Assembly: GCA_000733355.1 (NCBI GenBank)
Contig: JNVV01000007.1
Coordinates: 1-64,000 of the forward strand
Reading direction: 5' to 3'
Length of the DNA: 64,000 nucleotides
From: Falciphora oryzae
Lineage: Eukaryota > Ascomycota > Sordariomycetes > Magnaporthales > Magnaporthaceae
The translations under genes and the position numbers were made by a program. Shown in pieces: positions 1 through 11,478 of the stretch. Positions within the stretch are counted from its first letter, which is position 1. Each line of letters opens with the position of its first letter. Below the pieces are notes generated by a model. That model did not search any database. It worked only from the letters and a program-made list of their open reading frames with translations, and was not told the origin of the DNA.

Positions 1-306
1 TTTTTTTTGTTTGTGAAAGTACAGCCAGTGCACAAGGTGAAAGTATAAAGGGTTCCGGATAGAATCCCCGAATCGCCAATTTCAGCCCACTAGACCGACC
101 CCGTTCCGATTTTTAATGCTGCCATCGTAAAAACAGAGCTCGACTTGAGCCCTTGGAATCCGAGAAAGTGGTCAAGTGTCTGGCAGTTGTAATATGGAAC
201 AAGGGGGAGCAAAGAGGGATGATCGGAGGCTCGCTTGGGAGGGGCACTAGCCCAGCCAAGAGATTGAAAATCAATGATTCCAAAGGTTGTTGTTACATTG
301 CGTTGA
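1..306. other. left-edge region, possible 3' exon or UTR of the small gene
   Basis: This stretch lies downstream of the small minus-strand gene whose coding part starts at 582. If that gene is spliced at the GTAAGT donor (minus strand, 338-333), a CTAG acceptor leaves a candidate last exon at 113-249 that ends in a TAA stop at 115-113. The predicted tail has no recognisable motif, so the region may equally be 3' UTR. Nothing else is supported here. Confidence 0.3.
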
Positions 307-582
307 CTAATAACGATGTAAAAAAGGCTCCCACTTACACGCATCGGGATCTGCTGGACCAACGCCACCAGCGTTGGCCGGTGTAGCACCAGCACCAACA
401 GAGGCGGCTTCTGCACTGCCATGGCTCCCGCCGGCAGCCTTGGCACCACCCTTCTTGCTGGGTATGAACCTGAGGCCCTTGCTGGTGGCCGCGGCATCCT
501 TGCACTGCTTCCAGAACGCCTTGAACGAGGGGCGCTTCTCGTCGTCGTTGTCGTCGTCATGCTGCCCCAGAGGCTGGGACAT
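307..582 (-). CDS. small hypothetical protein, N-terminal exon
   Basis: A short minus-strand coding region starts with ATG at 582 and opens MSQPLGQHDDDNDDEKRPSF. It continues with a basic and aromatic stretch (FKAFWKQCKDAAATSKGLRF), then an Ala/Gly-rich low-complexity part. The acidic-to-basic start and the FKAFWKQCKD block look like real protein. I do not recognise the family. Two endings are possible: read-through to the stop at 307 (about 91 residues), or splicing at a strong GTAAGT donor (338-333) to a candidate exon at 113-249. Upstream of the ATG the frame is open only through a GT-rich microsatellite without an ATG, which supports 582 as the start. RRN3, also on the minus strand, ends about 710 bp upstream of this start. 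Confidence 0.45.
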   Translation of the reverse strand: MSQPLGQHDDDNDDEKRPSFKAFWKQCKDAAATSKGLRFIPSKKGGAKAAGGSHGSAEAASVGAGATPANAGGVGPADPDACKWEPFLHRY

Positions 583-599
583 GGCTTTGCAGATCTGAG

Positions 600-735
600 C
601 GATGTGTGTAAATGTGTGTATGGATGCTCGGCAATGGATATAAGTGTGGTAATATGTGTGTTTGGTCGTGTACGTGTGCGGTGTCTGTGTGTGTGTGAGT
701 GGTGCTGTTTCGCGTGTGTGGGTGTCGTGTCCAGA
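600..735. repeat. TG-rich microsatellite
   Basis: A degenerate (TG)n tract (runs such as tgtgtgtaaatgtgtgta and gtctgtgtgtgtgtgag) sits directly upstream of the small minus-strand gene, in what should be its promoter or 5' UTR. The remainder of 583-1295, between this gene and the stop of RRN3, shows no coding potential that I can support. Confidence 0.75.
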
Positions 736-1295
736 GATTGTAAGACTATAAGCCGCGGCTGTTGATTCCAAAGACCTCCCCCGCTGGCAGTCTCGAAATA
801 GATACCTCGGCGAGATTTGGCATCAAACGAGCTGCCAAATTGGAATCATCTGCAGGCTAGACGCGCGACAGATCACGTGTCCGCTTGCGCCCCAGCTCAC
901 TCATCGTAAACTAGGCAAAGCCGGGCCTAGCACAGCTGCACACTGTGCCTAACCAGGCTCGCATCAACAGAAGCGGCTTTCTATGGATGATCGATCCATT
1001 TGGTTTACCTAGCTGGGTCATACCCACTCACATGGTTTTTCTCTATCTCCTTGAATCTCTTTCGTTGTTGTGTAAAAGAAAAAAAAGAAGTAAAAAGATC
1101 CACGAGATCCCCCCGGTTTAGGTGGTGGATATGTGCCGCACAGCCTAGGGGAGATGACAAGGCAAAAACAACAATAAAAAACCATGATAAACGCCATCTC
1201 TTCGTGATATGCATTGCCTGTGCCTTGGGGTATTTACGACAGAAGAAAAAAAGAAAGCAGAAAAAGAAAGAAAGAGAAAGAGCCCTGGTCTGTGT

Positions 1296-3386
1296 TCAGT
1301 CGTCATCGTTCTCAGCATCTGTTGCCGTGTCCTCTTCTTCATATTCCTCGCCATTCTCTGCGTTCTCCCCCTCGGCATCAGACATATCGTTGTCATCCAG
1401 ATCCTCCTCTCTCTCGTGGAGGTCTGTCAGCGTCCGCCACTTGACATAGTCGTCGTTGATCCATCGCTTGCTGATGGGAAGCTGGTACGGATCAAACGGG
1501 AAGTATGCTTCCAACTGGAGCGCCTTCTCGTCGTAGGGGTCGCTGCAAGTGTCTCGGAGAGCGCCGCCCGTGGAGTAGTCTCCCGAGACAAACTGCGAGA
1601 GATGTACCCGCTTGTTGCTCTCGAGCAGCGGGTAGACGTACATGAACTTGAGGTGCCGCGCGAGGTCGGCAAACTCGTTCACGATGGCCTGCGAGCACAC
1701 CTTGAGTGGGTTGAACCGGCTGTGGATCATCCGGCTCATCGACTCCCTGAAGCCAGGGATCCACTCCAGGTCGTGCCCGAGATACGACGAGAGGTCCTCT
1801 TGGTCCACGATGTCGGGCGCCCAGGTCACGAGCTCCTTCCACCTGAAGCAGAAGATGTACAGGAGCGCCTGCACCAAGCAGTACAGGTGCTTGTAGCGTC
1901 GCAGATCTGGGCCGCGACACCCCTCCATGTGGCTCCTCATCTGGCCGTCGATGTGGTGGCACAGGAGGTTGACCACGTTCTGCACAATCTCAGCCGGCAC
2001 CAGGCCTCCCCGAGCGACGTAGCTGGCTAGGTACGCGGTGGCCGACTGTCGAAGCGCCATGGGTCGGTTGGACTCGAATGCGAGATTGAACAGCGTGCCG
2101 ACGAAGAGGTCCATCAGCTCCGGGTTGTACTGGCTGAAGTGGAAGACGAGAAATTGTGTGTGTCGCGACTTGTAGGTTGGCAGGATCAGGTTGACAAAGT
2201 CGGATATCATGTCCGCCAGGCACTCCTTCGCCTCTTCGGACTCGGGCTTCTCGAACCGTGGCTTGTACAGCTCGAAGAGAGTGTCCATGACGGCGTCCAG
2301 CTTCTGGATAGTCGTGGCCCCGGATTCTATCCTGTTGGCCTCGGCGTCAAAGTCGCTGTCGTCGCTGGCAATGGATTCGACGTCGCTATCGTCCGAGTCT
2401 GCTGGGCCCAGCGTGTCGTTTGTCTTGCCAGAGTCGAGCTGGAGCACGATGGCTGCCGTCAGGTCATCATCCATGTCCTCGAGATCGAACTGGACCTGCA
2501 CGTCGATTTTTACGAGACGGTCGATAATCAGTTCCATGATATCTTGGCCCAGGTCTGGCGCATACCGCCTCAGTCGGAGGAGGCTGTCGACATAGGATGT
2601 GTGCGCCCGCTTCGATTCCTCCAGGTAGGGGAAGTGCTTAGCCAGCAGGTTGCACAACACAGCCCGGGCGGCTGGGAACAGCCTCAGGATGTAGGCGAGC
2701 GCGCCGTGAAGTCGGTCGTGTGCTAGCTCGACGCTGACCTTGGGAAAGTCGGGCACGCTCCAGGTCGACTCGCGATAGTCCTTGAACTTCTCGGTGATCA
2801 TGGACAGCACCAGCTCCAGCGTCGTTCCCTGGGCGCTGATCAGGCCCGCCAGAAACTGGGTGTACGCCCTGCAGAAAGCATCATCCCTGCCGAGCCATGA
2901 GCATCGCATCACGCTCTTGATAAGGTCGGAGCAGGACTTGTCCAGCAGTGGCGTGCAGGTGGAGAGCGCGACGACGTAGACGATGAGCTCCTGCGGCTTC
3001 AGGCAGTCCTCGTCCTCACCCACTATCGGAGCGACGTATCGTTGCCTGTCATTCTGGAAAACGGCCTTGAGCCCGTCGTAGCCCTCGGTCTCGCCACGGC
3101 TGCGATCCTCGAGAGCCCGCCGAACCTCGCGCTTGGTCTCCTCGAGCGTCCTGGTCTGAATGTCCACCGTCATGTTGGCCGCCAGGTCAAAGGTGACATG
3201 TTTGAGTCGCTTCGTCGGGCTGCTGTCGAGGCTGTCTTCCGGGTCGGCACCCCGCTTCCTCTTGGTGGAAAGCACCGGCTGCGGCGTCCGCAGGATTGGC
3301 TTCTTGCCGAGGGCGGAGTTCTGGGATGGCGCTGGAGAGGGGTAGGAAGACCCCGACAGGGCTGTGCGAGAGGCTGAAGTCGTCAT
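1296..3386 (-). CDS. RRN3: RNA polymerase I-specific transcription initiation factor Rrn3
   Basis: Rrn3 (TIF-IA in animals) binds RNA polymerase I and makes it competent for initiation at the rDNA promoter in the nucleolus. The single exon encodes 696 residues, a little longer than yeast Rrn3 (627) or human (about 650). A Ser/Pro-rich N-terminus with a basic KRKRG patch (around 43-47) is followed by the conserved helical (HEAT-like) body, with recognisable blocks such as HFPYLEESKRAHTSYVDSLL, the acidic Ser/Asp-rich loop (about 325-365, DSDDSDVESIASDDSDFD) and RPMALRQSATAYLASYVARG. The last 45 residues are strongly acidic. ATG at 3386 gives the full family N-terminus. In animals and yeast Rrn3 is controlled by phosphorylation; the acidic serine loop is where such sites would lie, but that is inference. 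Confidence 0.95.
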   Translation of the reverse strand: MTTSASRTALSGSSYPSPAPSQNSALGKKPILRTPQPVLSTKRKRGADPEDSLDSSPTKRLKHVTFDLAANMTVDIQTRTLEETKREVRRALEDRSRGETEGYDGLKAVFQNDRQRYVAPIVGEDEDCLKPQELIVYVVALSTCTPLLDKSCSDLIKSVMRCSWLGRDDAFCRAYTQFLAGLISAQGTTLELVLSMITEKFKDYRESTWSVPDFPKVSVELAHDRLHGALAYILRLFPAARAVLCNLLAKHFPYLEESKRAHTSYVDSLLRLRRYAPDLGQDIMELIIDRLVKIDVQVQFDLEDMDDDLTAAIVLQLDSGKTNDTLGPADSDDSDVESIASDDSDFDAEANRIESGATTIQKLDAVMDTLFELYKPRFEKPESEEAKECLADMISDFVNLILPTYKSRHTQFLVFHFSQYNPELMDLFVGTLFNLAFESNRPMALRQSATAYLASYVARGGLVPAEIVQNVVNLLCHHIDGQMRSHMEGCRGPDLRRYKHLYCLVQALLYIFCFRWKELVTWAPDIVDQEDLSSYLGHDLEWIPGFRESMSRMIHSRFNPLKVCSQAIVNEFADLARHLKFMYVYPLLESNKRVHLSQFVSGDYSTGGALRDTCSDPYDEKALQLEAYFPFDPYQLPISKRWINDDYVKWRTLTDLHEREEDLDDNDMSDAEGENAENGEEYEEEDTATDAENDDD

Positions 3387-4613
3387 GTTTGTAGTATAGT
3401 GAGATGGAGTGGGCGATCCGCCGCCCTGCGATGTGTATTCTTTGGCCGGGCTGCCCCGAAGAGAGGAGTGGTTTCGGGGCGAGAAACGGCGCGGGTGCCT
3501 AGGCTGGCCTCTCTAGGCTAGGCTGTGGTCTAGAAACCAGATAGAAAATGAGCGCGAGTCTAGGCTAAACATAGTATGACGATGTATGAGCTTGCAGGCT
3601 GTTATGCAAATGATGTTTCCGGTCGGCTAGCGGACCGAAGGGAGCACCGAGAAGGCGGCGATTTGCGCTCGTTGAAGAGGCGTCGGTTCAATTGAATACC
3701 AAAATATTGTGAGAGTTGGAGCCGGGCTGCCTAGGAGAGGGGTCTAGTGGCCCGTGCATTCAGAAAACCTTTTGAAAAGCTCAAGTGCAGGCGAAAAAAA
3801 GTTATTGTGGGTCCGTGCATCTGAATTATGGGGAAGTGGAGCCACACACGTGAGGAATGGCGGAATCTAGACAAGACTGGCGGGAACCATCCCAGGGCGG
3901 GTGTGATGGAAGGCATCGTCATGTCATGATTCTTACGATGCTAATAAGCTCGCCTGCGAAAGAAAGAAGAGAAATCCAAACTGCTTGCAGAAGAGAGAAA
4001 AACAAGAGAGGAAGAATAAATAGGTTAGAGGATGACAACAATATGAATTAAATGCACAACATGTTTCAGAACCGCAATTGTTACCTCCACTGGCGAGCAG
4101 ACGGCTTCCGGTTTCTGGATATCCAGGCCCCTGGAGCCGCTGTCTCCCATTCCCCTCTGTCGGAATCCAACGAGTACTGTAGAACTGGGTACGTGTCGCT
4201 CAAGACCGCTCCTAGGTAAAATATGGCGAAGCACAGGGAACGCCTCTTGAGGGAAAATCTACCGAATGCCAAGGTCGAGCAAGGAAAAGGAAACATCAAA
4301 GCCAACCAAACCCACGGGCTCCGCCGGCGCTCCAGCATTTCCCAAATCATGTACACATAGAAAAACAGTGCAGGAAAGCATTTTCGGGCCGATGCCTTGG
4401 AATATGTCCAGATGGACAAGTAGACTCGATCGGGCCTGGTCGGGCCCCGGGCCAGCTGGGCGAAAATCGAGCCTATCCAGGGGCGCGGCATGATGAAAAG
4501 GTCTGACGAGGGGCGGTGTGGCGACTGGTTATTCGGGGACCGAGATGGTCGGGACCGTCGCGAAGAGAGCTAGGTGCGATTGGCTTCCTTTCGTGCTTGT
4601 CCGCGAGCTGTGC
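3387..4613. other. intergenic region upstream of RRN3
   Basis: This is the space between the HAP3 stop and the RRN3 start, both on the minus strand. It should hold the HAP3 3' UTR and the RRN3 promoter. A minus-strand open frame of 136 codons (4081-4491) has no recognisable motif or family-like composition, so I do not call it. No repeat or RNA gene was seen. Confidence 0.6.
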
Positions 4614-5888
4614 TCAGTACTCGCCTGGAGCAGCGCCGTTATGTCCGCCCTGGGCATTGTACAGATAGCTCGTGGCGTCGCCGGTGCCATCTCCTTGCTG
4701 TTGACCGAGTTCGCCGCCCGGGAAGGCCGACGAGGCTGGGTTCGTCCCGGACGCGGACCCCGGCGGAGCACCGTAGCCTTGGCTGCTCGGGCGGTTTTGC
4801 TGGCCATCGCCGCGGGTCGATTGAGACTGCTAGAGCACCAGTCAGAGGACAAGAGCGTGGATGCAAGAAGAAGGCAAAGAAAGAGACAGAAGAAAAAAAG
4901 TAGTTCATGATGGATAGGATGGAAACCACATACCTCACGGTATTTTGCGAGGTAGATCTTCAAGGCCTCCGCGTAGTTCTCGAAGCCGAGAGAGGTCATG
5001 GCGAATAGAATGTCCTCGCCATTAACCGTCTTCCGTTTCTCCTGATGGCACTTCTCCGACGCTGTGATAGGTCAGCATTCATGCAAGGCGCAAACGCGCT
5101 TACAGCGCCTCTCCCACGCATCAGCCACGGCGCGGCTGTTTGGTGGTTGTCGTTGACGGTGGATAAATAAAACAAAGATAGAGAAAATGTTGGCGGAGCT
5201 CACCTTCGCTGGTGATAAAGGAGATGAACTCGCTCACACACTCCTGCATGCACTCCTTGGCCTCCTTTGCTATCTTGGCGTTGTCGGGCAGTGCATTTTT
5301 CATGATGCGGGCCACTGGTGCAAAGTTGCGTATGTTAGCATCGTAGGAATCATGTTGCTGCTTGTCGCTCTTGGAAGACGAAGCGCGAGGCGCTTCGGGC
5401 GACCTGGAGGATGAAGAGTCGTGGGACATGGATGAAAAGGGGGCCAGGAGATAAGATACTGCAGACGCGGATGTCGATACAGGCTAACAGCCAGGGCATG
5501 CGGGTGCGGGTTGGGCAGGGCAGGCAGTAGAGGCAGAGGCAGCAGCAGTTGGTCGACCAGTCAACGCAGCCAGGGGGAGACCTATGCTGTCTCCATGCGG
5601 GTCGAAGCAGAGTGGACGATATGGCGCGCGGCGCGCGTGCATGCGAATCACGACCCAGGACCAGGACCAGGACGCAGGGACGAAGAGGAGGAGGGAAGGG
5701 GAGAAGGGAGGCAGAGGGATTCACGTACCATTGGCTATTGGCAACCACCGGTCTTGCTCCTTGACCTCGAACTGCTCATAGGAGAGCGCGCCTCCCTGTG
5801 GATCCTGAGAATCGTTCATTGGTGCTTCCTCGTCGGGTGATTGTACACCCTCGACTTCCTTTGGATTGGATTGGGGGGAGTCTGACAT
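4614..5888 (-). CDS. HAP3: CCAAT-binding complex subunit Hap3/HapC (NF-YB)
   Basis: NF-YB/Hap3 forms a histone-fold dimer with Hap5/NF-YC, which recruits Hap2/NF-YA to bind CCAAT boxes in the nucleus. Four exons are inferred on the minus strand: 5888-5729, 5314-5204, 5061-4934 and 4829-4614, giving 204 residues. The histone fold runs from about residue 46 to 133: [70 protein letters not shown] and [20 protein letters not shown]. All splice phases agree, and introns interrupt the fold as in other fungi. The tail after residue 133 is Gln/Gly/Ser-rich, ending PGEY. A shorter reading that starts with ATG at 5429 runs through intron 1 and loses the start of the fold, so it is rejected. The 414-bp first intron is long for this genome. 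The last acceptor could shift by one codon (CAG repeat). Confidence 0.95.
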
Positions 5889-6095
5889 ATTTGGCTACCT
5901 GCAGGCGGGTGCGAGCTTCTTGTAAATTCCTTGGACTGCGAGCTCGCACAGGCTGTTGGAGGTAAGGTGCTCTCACACGTTGCAGGGTTGCAAGCCTCGT
6001 AGACTATTCTGGTGTCCTGGGTGGGCAGGGGGCTTGGCCTGAGCCTGCAATGCTGCGTCAGTCATGCTTCGCGTGTCCCGAACGACGGGGGTTTG

Positions 6096-6123
6096 TTTTT
6101 TTTTTTCTTTTTTTTTTTTTTTT
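6096..6123. repeat. poly(T) tract
   Basis: Eleven T, one C, then sixteen T. It lies about 200 bp upstream of the HAP3 start codon (on the minus strand this is poly(A)), within the likely promoter or 5' UTR. Confidence 0.85.
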
Positions 6124-6985
6124 ACGGCTACCACATCATAGCCCGACTACAGGCAGTGACGGAAGCAGGGCCTTTGACGTGGTCGGGAGGTGGGCTGAAC
6201 GGAGCAGCTGGAAGGGGGGGTGGGCGGATACACCGGCCTGCGCTGTCCCAAGTGCTTAAGTTGCTGATGCTTGCAGCGGGTCCCCACACTCCGCTCTGCG
6301 AGGCGTGTGTCTAGGAGGCCGCTTGGCCTCCCCGGGAGCGGCGTCGCCAGTAGGGGGTTCGCGGCCAGGACGACTTGCTCGCAGGCAGTCGGCCGTTTCG
6401 TCTCGCCCGCCCGCTCGATCCCGCCCGACCCCTTTGGCATCCTTCGTTGCCGTCACCCCCCACACCCCTCGCAACAAGGACGGTACAGCCGGAGACAGTT
6501 GGCCAGGTACTCGCCCAGGCAGTCAGGCGTTGGGCGAGCAGTCGGACCAGCACGCAGGTTTGCGGGAGACAACCACAAGCCGGGAGCCGTTCCGTAAAAG
6601 AGAGTGTGTGGATGTGTGTGTGCGGCCAGCCACGGGGCCGCGCAGGTTACACCCACCCAAGGGCTTCAACATGGTTGGTTGCCTACCTACAGTCTTGGTC
6701 GAAAGGTAGCAAACAACCTTGGGCAACGTCTCTCTTTCTCCCTGTCTCCCTTGTCTCCGGCGCTCCAATAGCGCAAGAAATAGCCGGCTTGACGGGGATT
6801 GGCTGAGATTTTCACCGATGAGTGCGCGTTGTGCAGGCCCCGATCGAAGATTTGTTGTCTGCAGCGTCGAGTCAGAGGCAAGGAAAATAAAAGGCGATTA
6901 AGCACTTAGGGGATAAAATAAAATAGAATAAAACAAAAGCAGCAGTATGGAACATCGGGGAAAGGGGGGCAGGCAGGCGAGGGAG

Positions 6986-7005
6986 AAAAAAAAAAAAAAA
7001 AAAAA
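6986..7005. repeat. poly(A) tract
   Basis: Twenty consecutive A in non-coding DNA, about 1.1 kb upstream of HAP3. Confidence 0.85.
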
Positions 7006-10000
7006 GGGCCAATGGGTGCGGTCGTGGCAGCCCAGCGGCCACACACAGCTCACGGGTCTCGGGCTGGTGGGTTGGGAGGGTCGCCGCGCCTAAGACCGCA
7101 GAGTGGGAAGGACAGTCGAGAGCAGGTACGTAGTAGAGAGTACGTAGGTACGCATACCCAGCGAGCGGGAAACAACATGGAAAACAGGGCTTGCGAGACA
7201 GGATCCGGACAAGAGGGGCGAAGGAGCGCGTGTGCGCGCGCGCAGGCCGAGGCGCGGCGCATGGGAAAAGCTCTGAGCTGGCGGCCCTCACTCACCTCGT
7301 CCGATGCAGAATTGATTATGACGACGAAGCAGGCGATCGTCGAGGCTCAGGTTTCGGTTCCGCGCGTGCCTTGGATCAAACAGCTGCAAGCCCCGTCGAC
7401 AACAAGATGCATACAAAGTACACAGCAAAGGCGTGGGGTGGTGCAGGTTGAGAGAGAATCAATGGGAGGGCGGCGCGGGAGTGAAGCGGGTCTGTTTTGC
7501 GGTCAAGGCCAAGTCTGGATGGACCCGCATCAATCACGCAGAGCACGCACGGTGGAGCCCGGCACCCCCGCTCGCGCGCGTGTGGAGGGCAGCTAAGGCA
7601 GTGACAGTGACGGAGGAGGGATGGCCGCATCAGCGAGACGCCTCCACGCGGGATGCGGTTGGTGATGGCTCGTCTGGCCGTCCTGCCCGCCCGCGCGCCC
7701 AACAGCCGGCGCTGCATTGGTGTCGGCGGTTGCAAGGCTGCGGGGCCCTGGAAACGAGGTATCCTGGTGGTAGTTGCGCATTGTATGCATAGCCAGGTGG
7801 TGCTTGCAGCCACACTAGATGGAACATGAAGCTGGAAATTGCAAAATCTAGTGTGAATCTTCGAGCTGCCGTCCTCTCTTCCCCACACTACCCGTCACCT
7901 GCCCTCGCGTCTAGCTTGGATTACTACTGTGCCCTGGAAAGAAATTGTTGACAGGATACCGGGAAAACTTTCGGCTCGCTATTCGCTTGTCAGTCAAATT
8001 AGGTTGGCGTGCCGACTCGCATGATCTGCCTTGGGAGCCGGTGTCAACCTGAGAAAAATGCATGTTCCCGTTGGAGAGCTAGCCAACCAAGACGCCCGAA
8101 GCCCAACCAGGCGGCCCTCCTCACAATCTCGATCATGGCCCCGTCCCCGCGCCTAGCGCCGCAGGCTGCCACCTGCGTACCTACGTACCTGGGCAGGGAG
8201 GGATCCAGGGATCAAGACCCGATCTCACTCTTGCCGTAGTAGCGGTCAGGCAATCCATGACGGATGCTTTGGAGGTACTCATCCTCCTCGGACAAAGCGG
8301 TCTAGAATCAAGATGAGCAACCCAGAAAACCAGAGGTCCTGGGCCACGCTACGGCTAACCGCATGTTGGGTATCAACCCCGTCGTTGCCGGCCGCTTAGT
8401 CGGCAAGTGTATTCCTCAGGTACCTGGCAGGTTTCCTTCTAGAATGTGCAAGTGAAGTCCGCAGCTTGTCGTTGAATGAGACGAGTCAGAGGGATCTTGG
8501 GTGCCAGCAAATGTACACCCTATGGAGGGTGAGTACGGAGGTTGATTTGTCAATCGCAGGCCAGACAACGTGCCTCTGGTGTGTGGGTGATACGTGCACG
8601 GGCAGCGGGAGCGCGCGAGAGCCTGAACTCGCAAGTTCGAGACACCGGAGTGAGCAGGTAGCCGCTTCAGGCTTTTGTGCCGGCCTTCACTGGTTGCCCA
8701 AAACAAAACTGTCTCTTGGCTAGCCGTCCGTCGATGCCGTTGGTCCTCAATAATGAACCTAACTGTTTCCCTAGACGGCCTAGCCACACCCGTCAGTCAC
8801 ACGTAAGGCTGGATGCTTCTCCAGTCGGAGGAGCAGCAAGCTGGTGTGGAGTGCGACCAGGGAAAAATGACCGACGTCCCGCTCCAAAGTGACAACCTTG
8901 AAACGGCCAACTTAAAATTCAACTGCCAGGGCCCAGGTCCCTCACTCCCCTTCGTCCATTCTCCCCTCTCCCTCAGCCAATGATAAAATTACATGACGTT
9001 GGCGATTTTCATTGGAAGATTTCCCCTCGAATAGCCATCCTGTCCAGCCCCGCGGGTTCTACAAGTCAGGAAGGAGGGTGCGAAGACGAATCACCACCCC
9101 CCAAAAGCTGGGAGGGGACTGGGGCAAACGAATGCCAGGATCATTTCCCGACTTCCAGAAAGGGAGGGAATCCCGCAGGATGACCAGATCAGAACACATT
9201 GCCTTTGCATGAAAACGGGGCCGCATATGGCAGTGTTTGCTCAAAGGCAGGCTTAATGTGGGAGAGACCCCTGTAGCCGGCCTGGCGAGCTAACGTCCTC
9301 CTCCGCCGATGCGTTTTGTCAAGAGTGTTCATGTTACAAACGCGAGCGGGCAGTACCAGTGGCCTGTAGAGGATTCAGACCTTCCATATCAACTTGTTTC
9401 GTTCGACCTCCATCACTCCTTGGTCTAAGCGAGAATTGGAGCCAAGCTTTCCAATATCAAACTCCTCATTTTGGGCAGTTGGTAGCACAGTCGGACCCCG
9501 TGCTACACTCTCGTCCCTACCGCATCCCCTCAGCATGCGGGAAAAGGGGATGGCAGCCCTGGATCTGTCTATTCCAGTTTCGTGGTGACCGTGAACAGGT
9601 CCATAGACGTGTTCGGGTATCTCGGTAACAGAGTCTGGGGCTGGCGGATCCCATCGCAATGACAGCACGAGGTCCTAAGCCCCACGATGCATGGCCAAGT
9701 GAGACTCCAGCCCTCCGACGTCATATCAGCCAATGCCACCCATTCCTTTCTGCCGCTCCTCGCCCCCTGGGTCTCACCGGCTGCGGGTGTCAAGCCTTTT
9801 CTTTTCTTTTTTTTCTTTCCTTTCCCCTTTTCTTTCCAGTTGTGTCAGTAGTTTCTGCAAGAAAAAAAAATCGAACAAACGAATTACGTAGATAGACGAG
9901 TTGATCCTCGGTGTCCTATCAGAGCCCAACGGCCTCCAAAGACGGCCATGGAACCAAAACTGCCGGTTGGGCATCGAGACGCCCTTGCCGCCGGTGACGC

Positions 10001-10329
10001 TGCATCACTCCACCACACCAGCGAATTTTTGTACAGCTCAGCACCCACTACCATGTTGGCTGGGCTTAGCTAGCATCGCAGACATGTGCAGCATCCTGAA
10101 ACTTGCCCTTCGTCATGTAAAAGGGACACCCCGTGGCCGTTTCTGCAGCCTCGGTGCGGCCGCCTGGCTCATCCCATGGTACGTGTGAGTTGGCATCTGA
10201 GGCTCATCCTACTCACTGAGGCTATTCTAGTGTTCCGGAGGAACACGCTGATGTCCATTCCATGCGCGGACTTTGCGTCTCGTAATCTCTTCTATCTTCC
10301 ATCGCCGTGTATTTGCCGGCAGCTCCAGC

Positions 10330-11025
10330 CTAAGACTGCACAACCTGGACATTATTTCTCTTCTGTGACGTCGCTTTCTGTCAGCGACACGTACTCAAAT
10401 CTTGGGATGCGGGACGGGATATCGGGGCGGGCTAGGCACCTTCCACTTCTCAAAATCACCCTCCTTTGTCTTGTACTGCTTTACCAGATCCTCTAGGACC
10501 TTGCGCAGCCCCTCGGCATTTGTCTTGAGAGCCGGCACAACATCTTTGACGGTCCTCTCGACCAGCACACCGTTGATGAGGCGGAAGCACTTCCGGTCAC
10601 CTGGAAGGGGCTCCAACGTCTCGAGGACAAGTCTGGTTATGCCGTGTTAGCCAGATGAGCGGTGAGGGAAGTTTTGTTTATTTATTTGTTTTATTTTTGG
10701 CAGAGCGGTGAGTTGGTCACCTGGGTTTGTCGGGTTGGGAAGCTTGGATAGTCCGAATGGGCGTGCCTCTTCCCTCTCCGGGCGGGGGAAAACAAAAATC
10801 AGGGGATGCGTCACGACTTACTTGTGCTCCTCTGCCTCCTGCTCAACGTCACCGATTTTCCTGGCCACCTGCTGGAGGGTGTCCTTGTAGTTGGTGTACT
10901 GCGCTTGCAGTTCTGCAACGAGAAAGAGACGGCTTAGCACGTCGACAAACCCCTCTTGCTGATTGATTCGATTTCTCGGCGCGCGCACCTTGCTGCTTTT
11001 TGACCGAGACCTGTTGGGTCGCCAT
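10330..11025 (-). CDS. PFDN2: prefoldin subunit 2 (Gim4)
   Basis: Prefoldin is a hexameric cytosolic co-chaperone that hands nascent actin and tubulin to the CCT chaperonin; subunit 2 is a beta-type subunit. Four exons on the minus strand (11025-10989, 10912-10822, 10632-10440, 10362-10330) give 117 residues. The product starts MATQQVSVKKQQ, continues with the first coiled coil (ELQAQYTNYKDTLQQVARKI), the beta-hairpin region (LPGDRKCFRLINGVLVERTV) and the second coiled coil, and ends KWKKRNNVQVVQS. The 33-nt last exon is supported by its match to the family ending (K-K-N-N-I-Q-V-V-Q), a CTGAC branch site and a CACAG acceptor. Reading through its GTGCCT donor would instead give a non-conserved Pro-rich tail. 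It shares a 453-bp divergent promoter with CMC2. Confidence 0.95.
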
Positions 11026-11478
11026 GAGGGGCAGTTGGTGAGAGGAGCCTTTCGCCGAGAACCTGCTTGATATTAAGCTGTGCCGATGCGTTGTGGGAAA
11101 TCAACGACTTTATCCACGCAGCCCGCTCGATCTGATGAATTCTGGGCTTGTCGCGGAGTGCGGGAGTTGGTTTAGGTATCGACGGCGCCGACCTCTAGGG
11201 CCGGTGGGCTGCCAGGACTGTCGGGTGGGGCCGCAAAATGGCGCCCGCTTGGTGGGCGGTTTGGACTTTGGACGTGCTGCCTGTGCCCGGTAGTTCGGAT
11301 ATTGGTGGGTCGTGAGGAGTTGGATTCTTTCGATCAAGATCTCGTGCCACTTGCCTCCAACATCCGTGCCGGCAACACCTTTGGCGCAAGAGCATCGGTA
11401 TAGCGGCAAGACTCTCACCATCGCCTTGATACTCGATTCTTGGACCAAGCGTATGCTGCTGGTAGCATACAGGAGACA
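11026..11478. promoter_or_regulatory. divergent promoter region, PFDN2 / CMC2
   Basis: The start codons of prefoldin 2 (minus) and CMC2 (plus) are 453 bp apart and point away from each other, so both promoters lie here. I could not single out a TATA box or factor site with confidence. Confidence 0.6.

Larger units (their letters stand above)
5889..10329. other. long gene-poor region
   Basis: About 4.4 kb lie between the HAP3 start and the prefoldin-2 stop. Open frames on both strands are short, GC-driven and unlike known proteins. The region holds poly(T) (6096-6123, one C interruption), a 20-nt poly(A) tract (6986-7005), a pyrimidine stretch near 9796-9840 and several CCAAT/ATTGG pentamers (for example near 6763, 6798 and 7008). 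It must include the HAP3 promoter. I see no tRNA, 5S rRNA or transposon feature. Confidence 0.55.

Noticed and set aside
5121..5429. HAP3 start at ATG 5429 (MSHDSSSS...)
   Set aside because: This frame reads through intron 1 and lacks the conserved [10 protein letters not shown] block, which is found in frame on an upstream exon at 5888-5729.
8620..8650. tRNA-like B box (AAGTTCGAGAC)
   Set aside because: No matching A box at the right distance and no cloverleaf could be drawn.
10395..10439. Unspliced C-terminus of prefoldin 2 (VPSPPRYPVPHPKI)
   Set aside because: A GTGCCT donor, CTGAC branch and CACAG acceptor lead to an exon encoding the conserved family ending, so the read-through tail is intronic.
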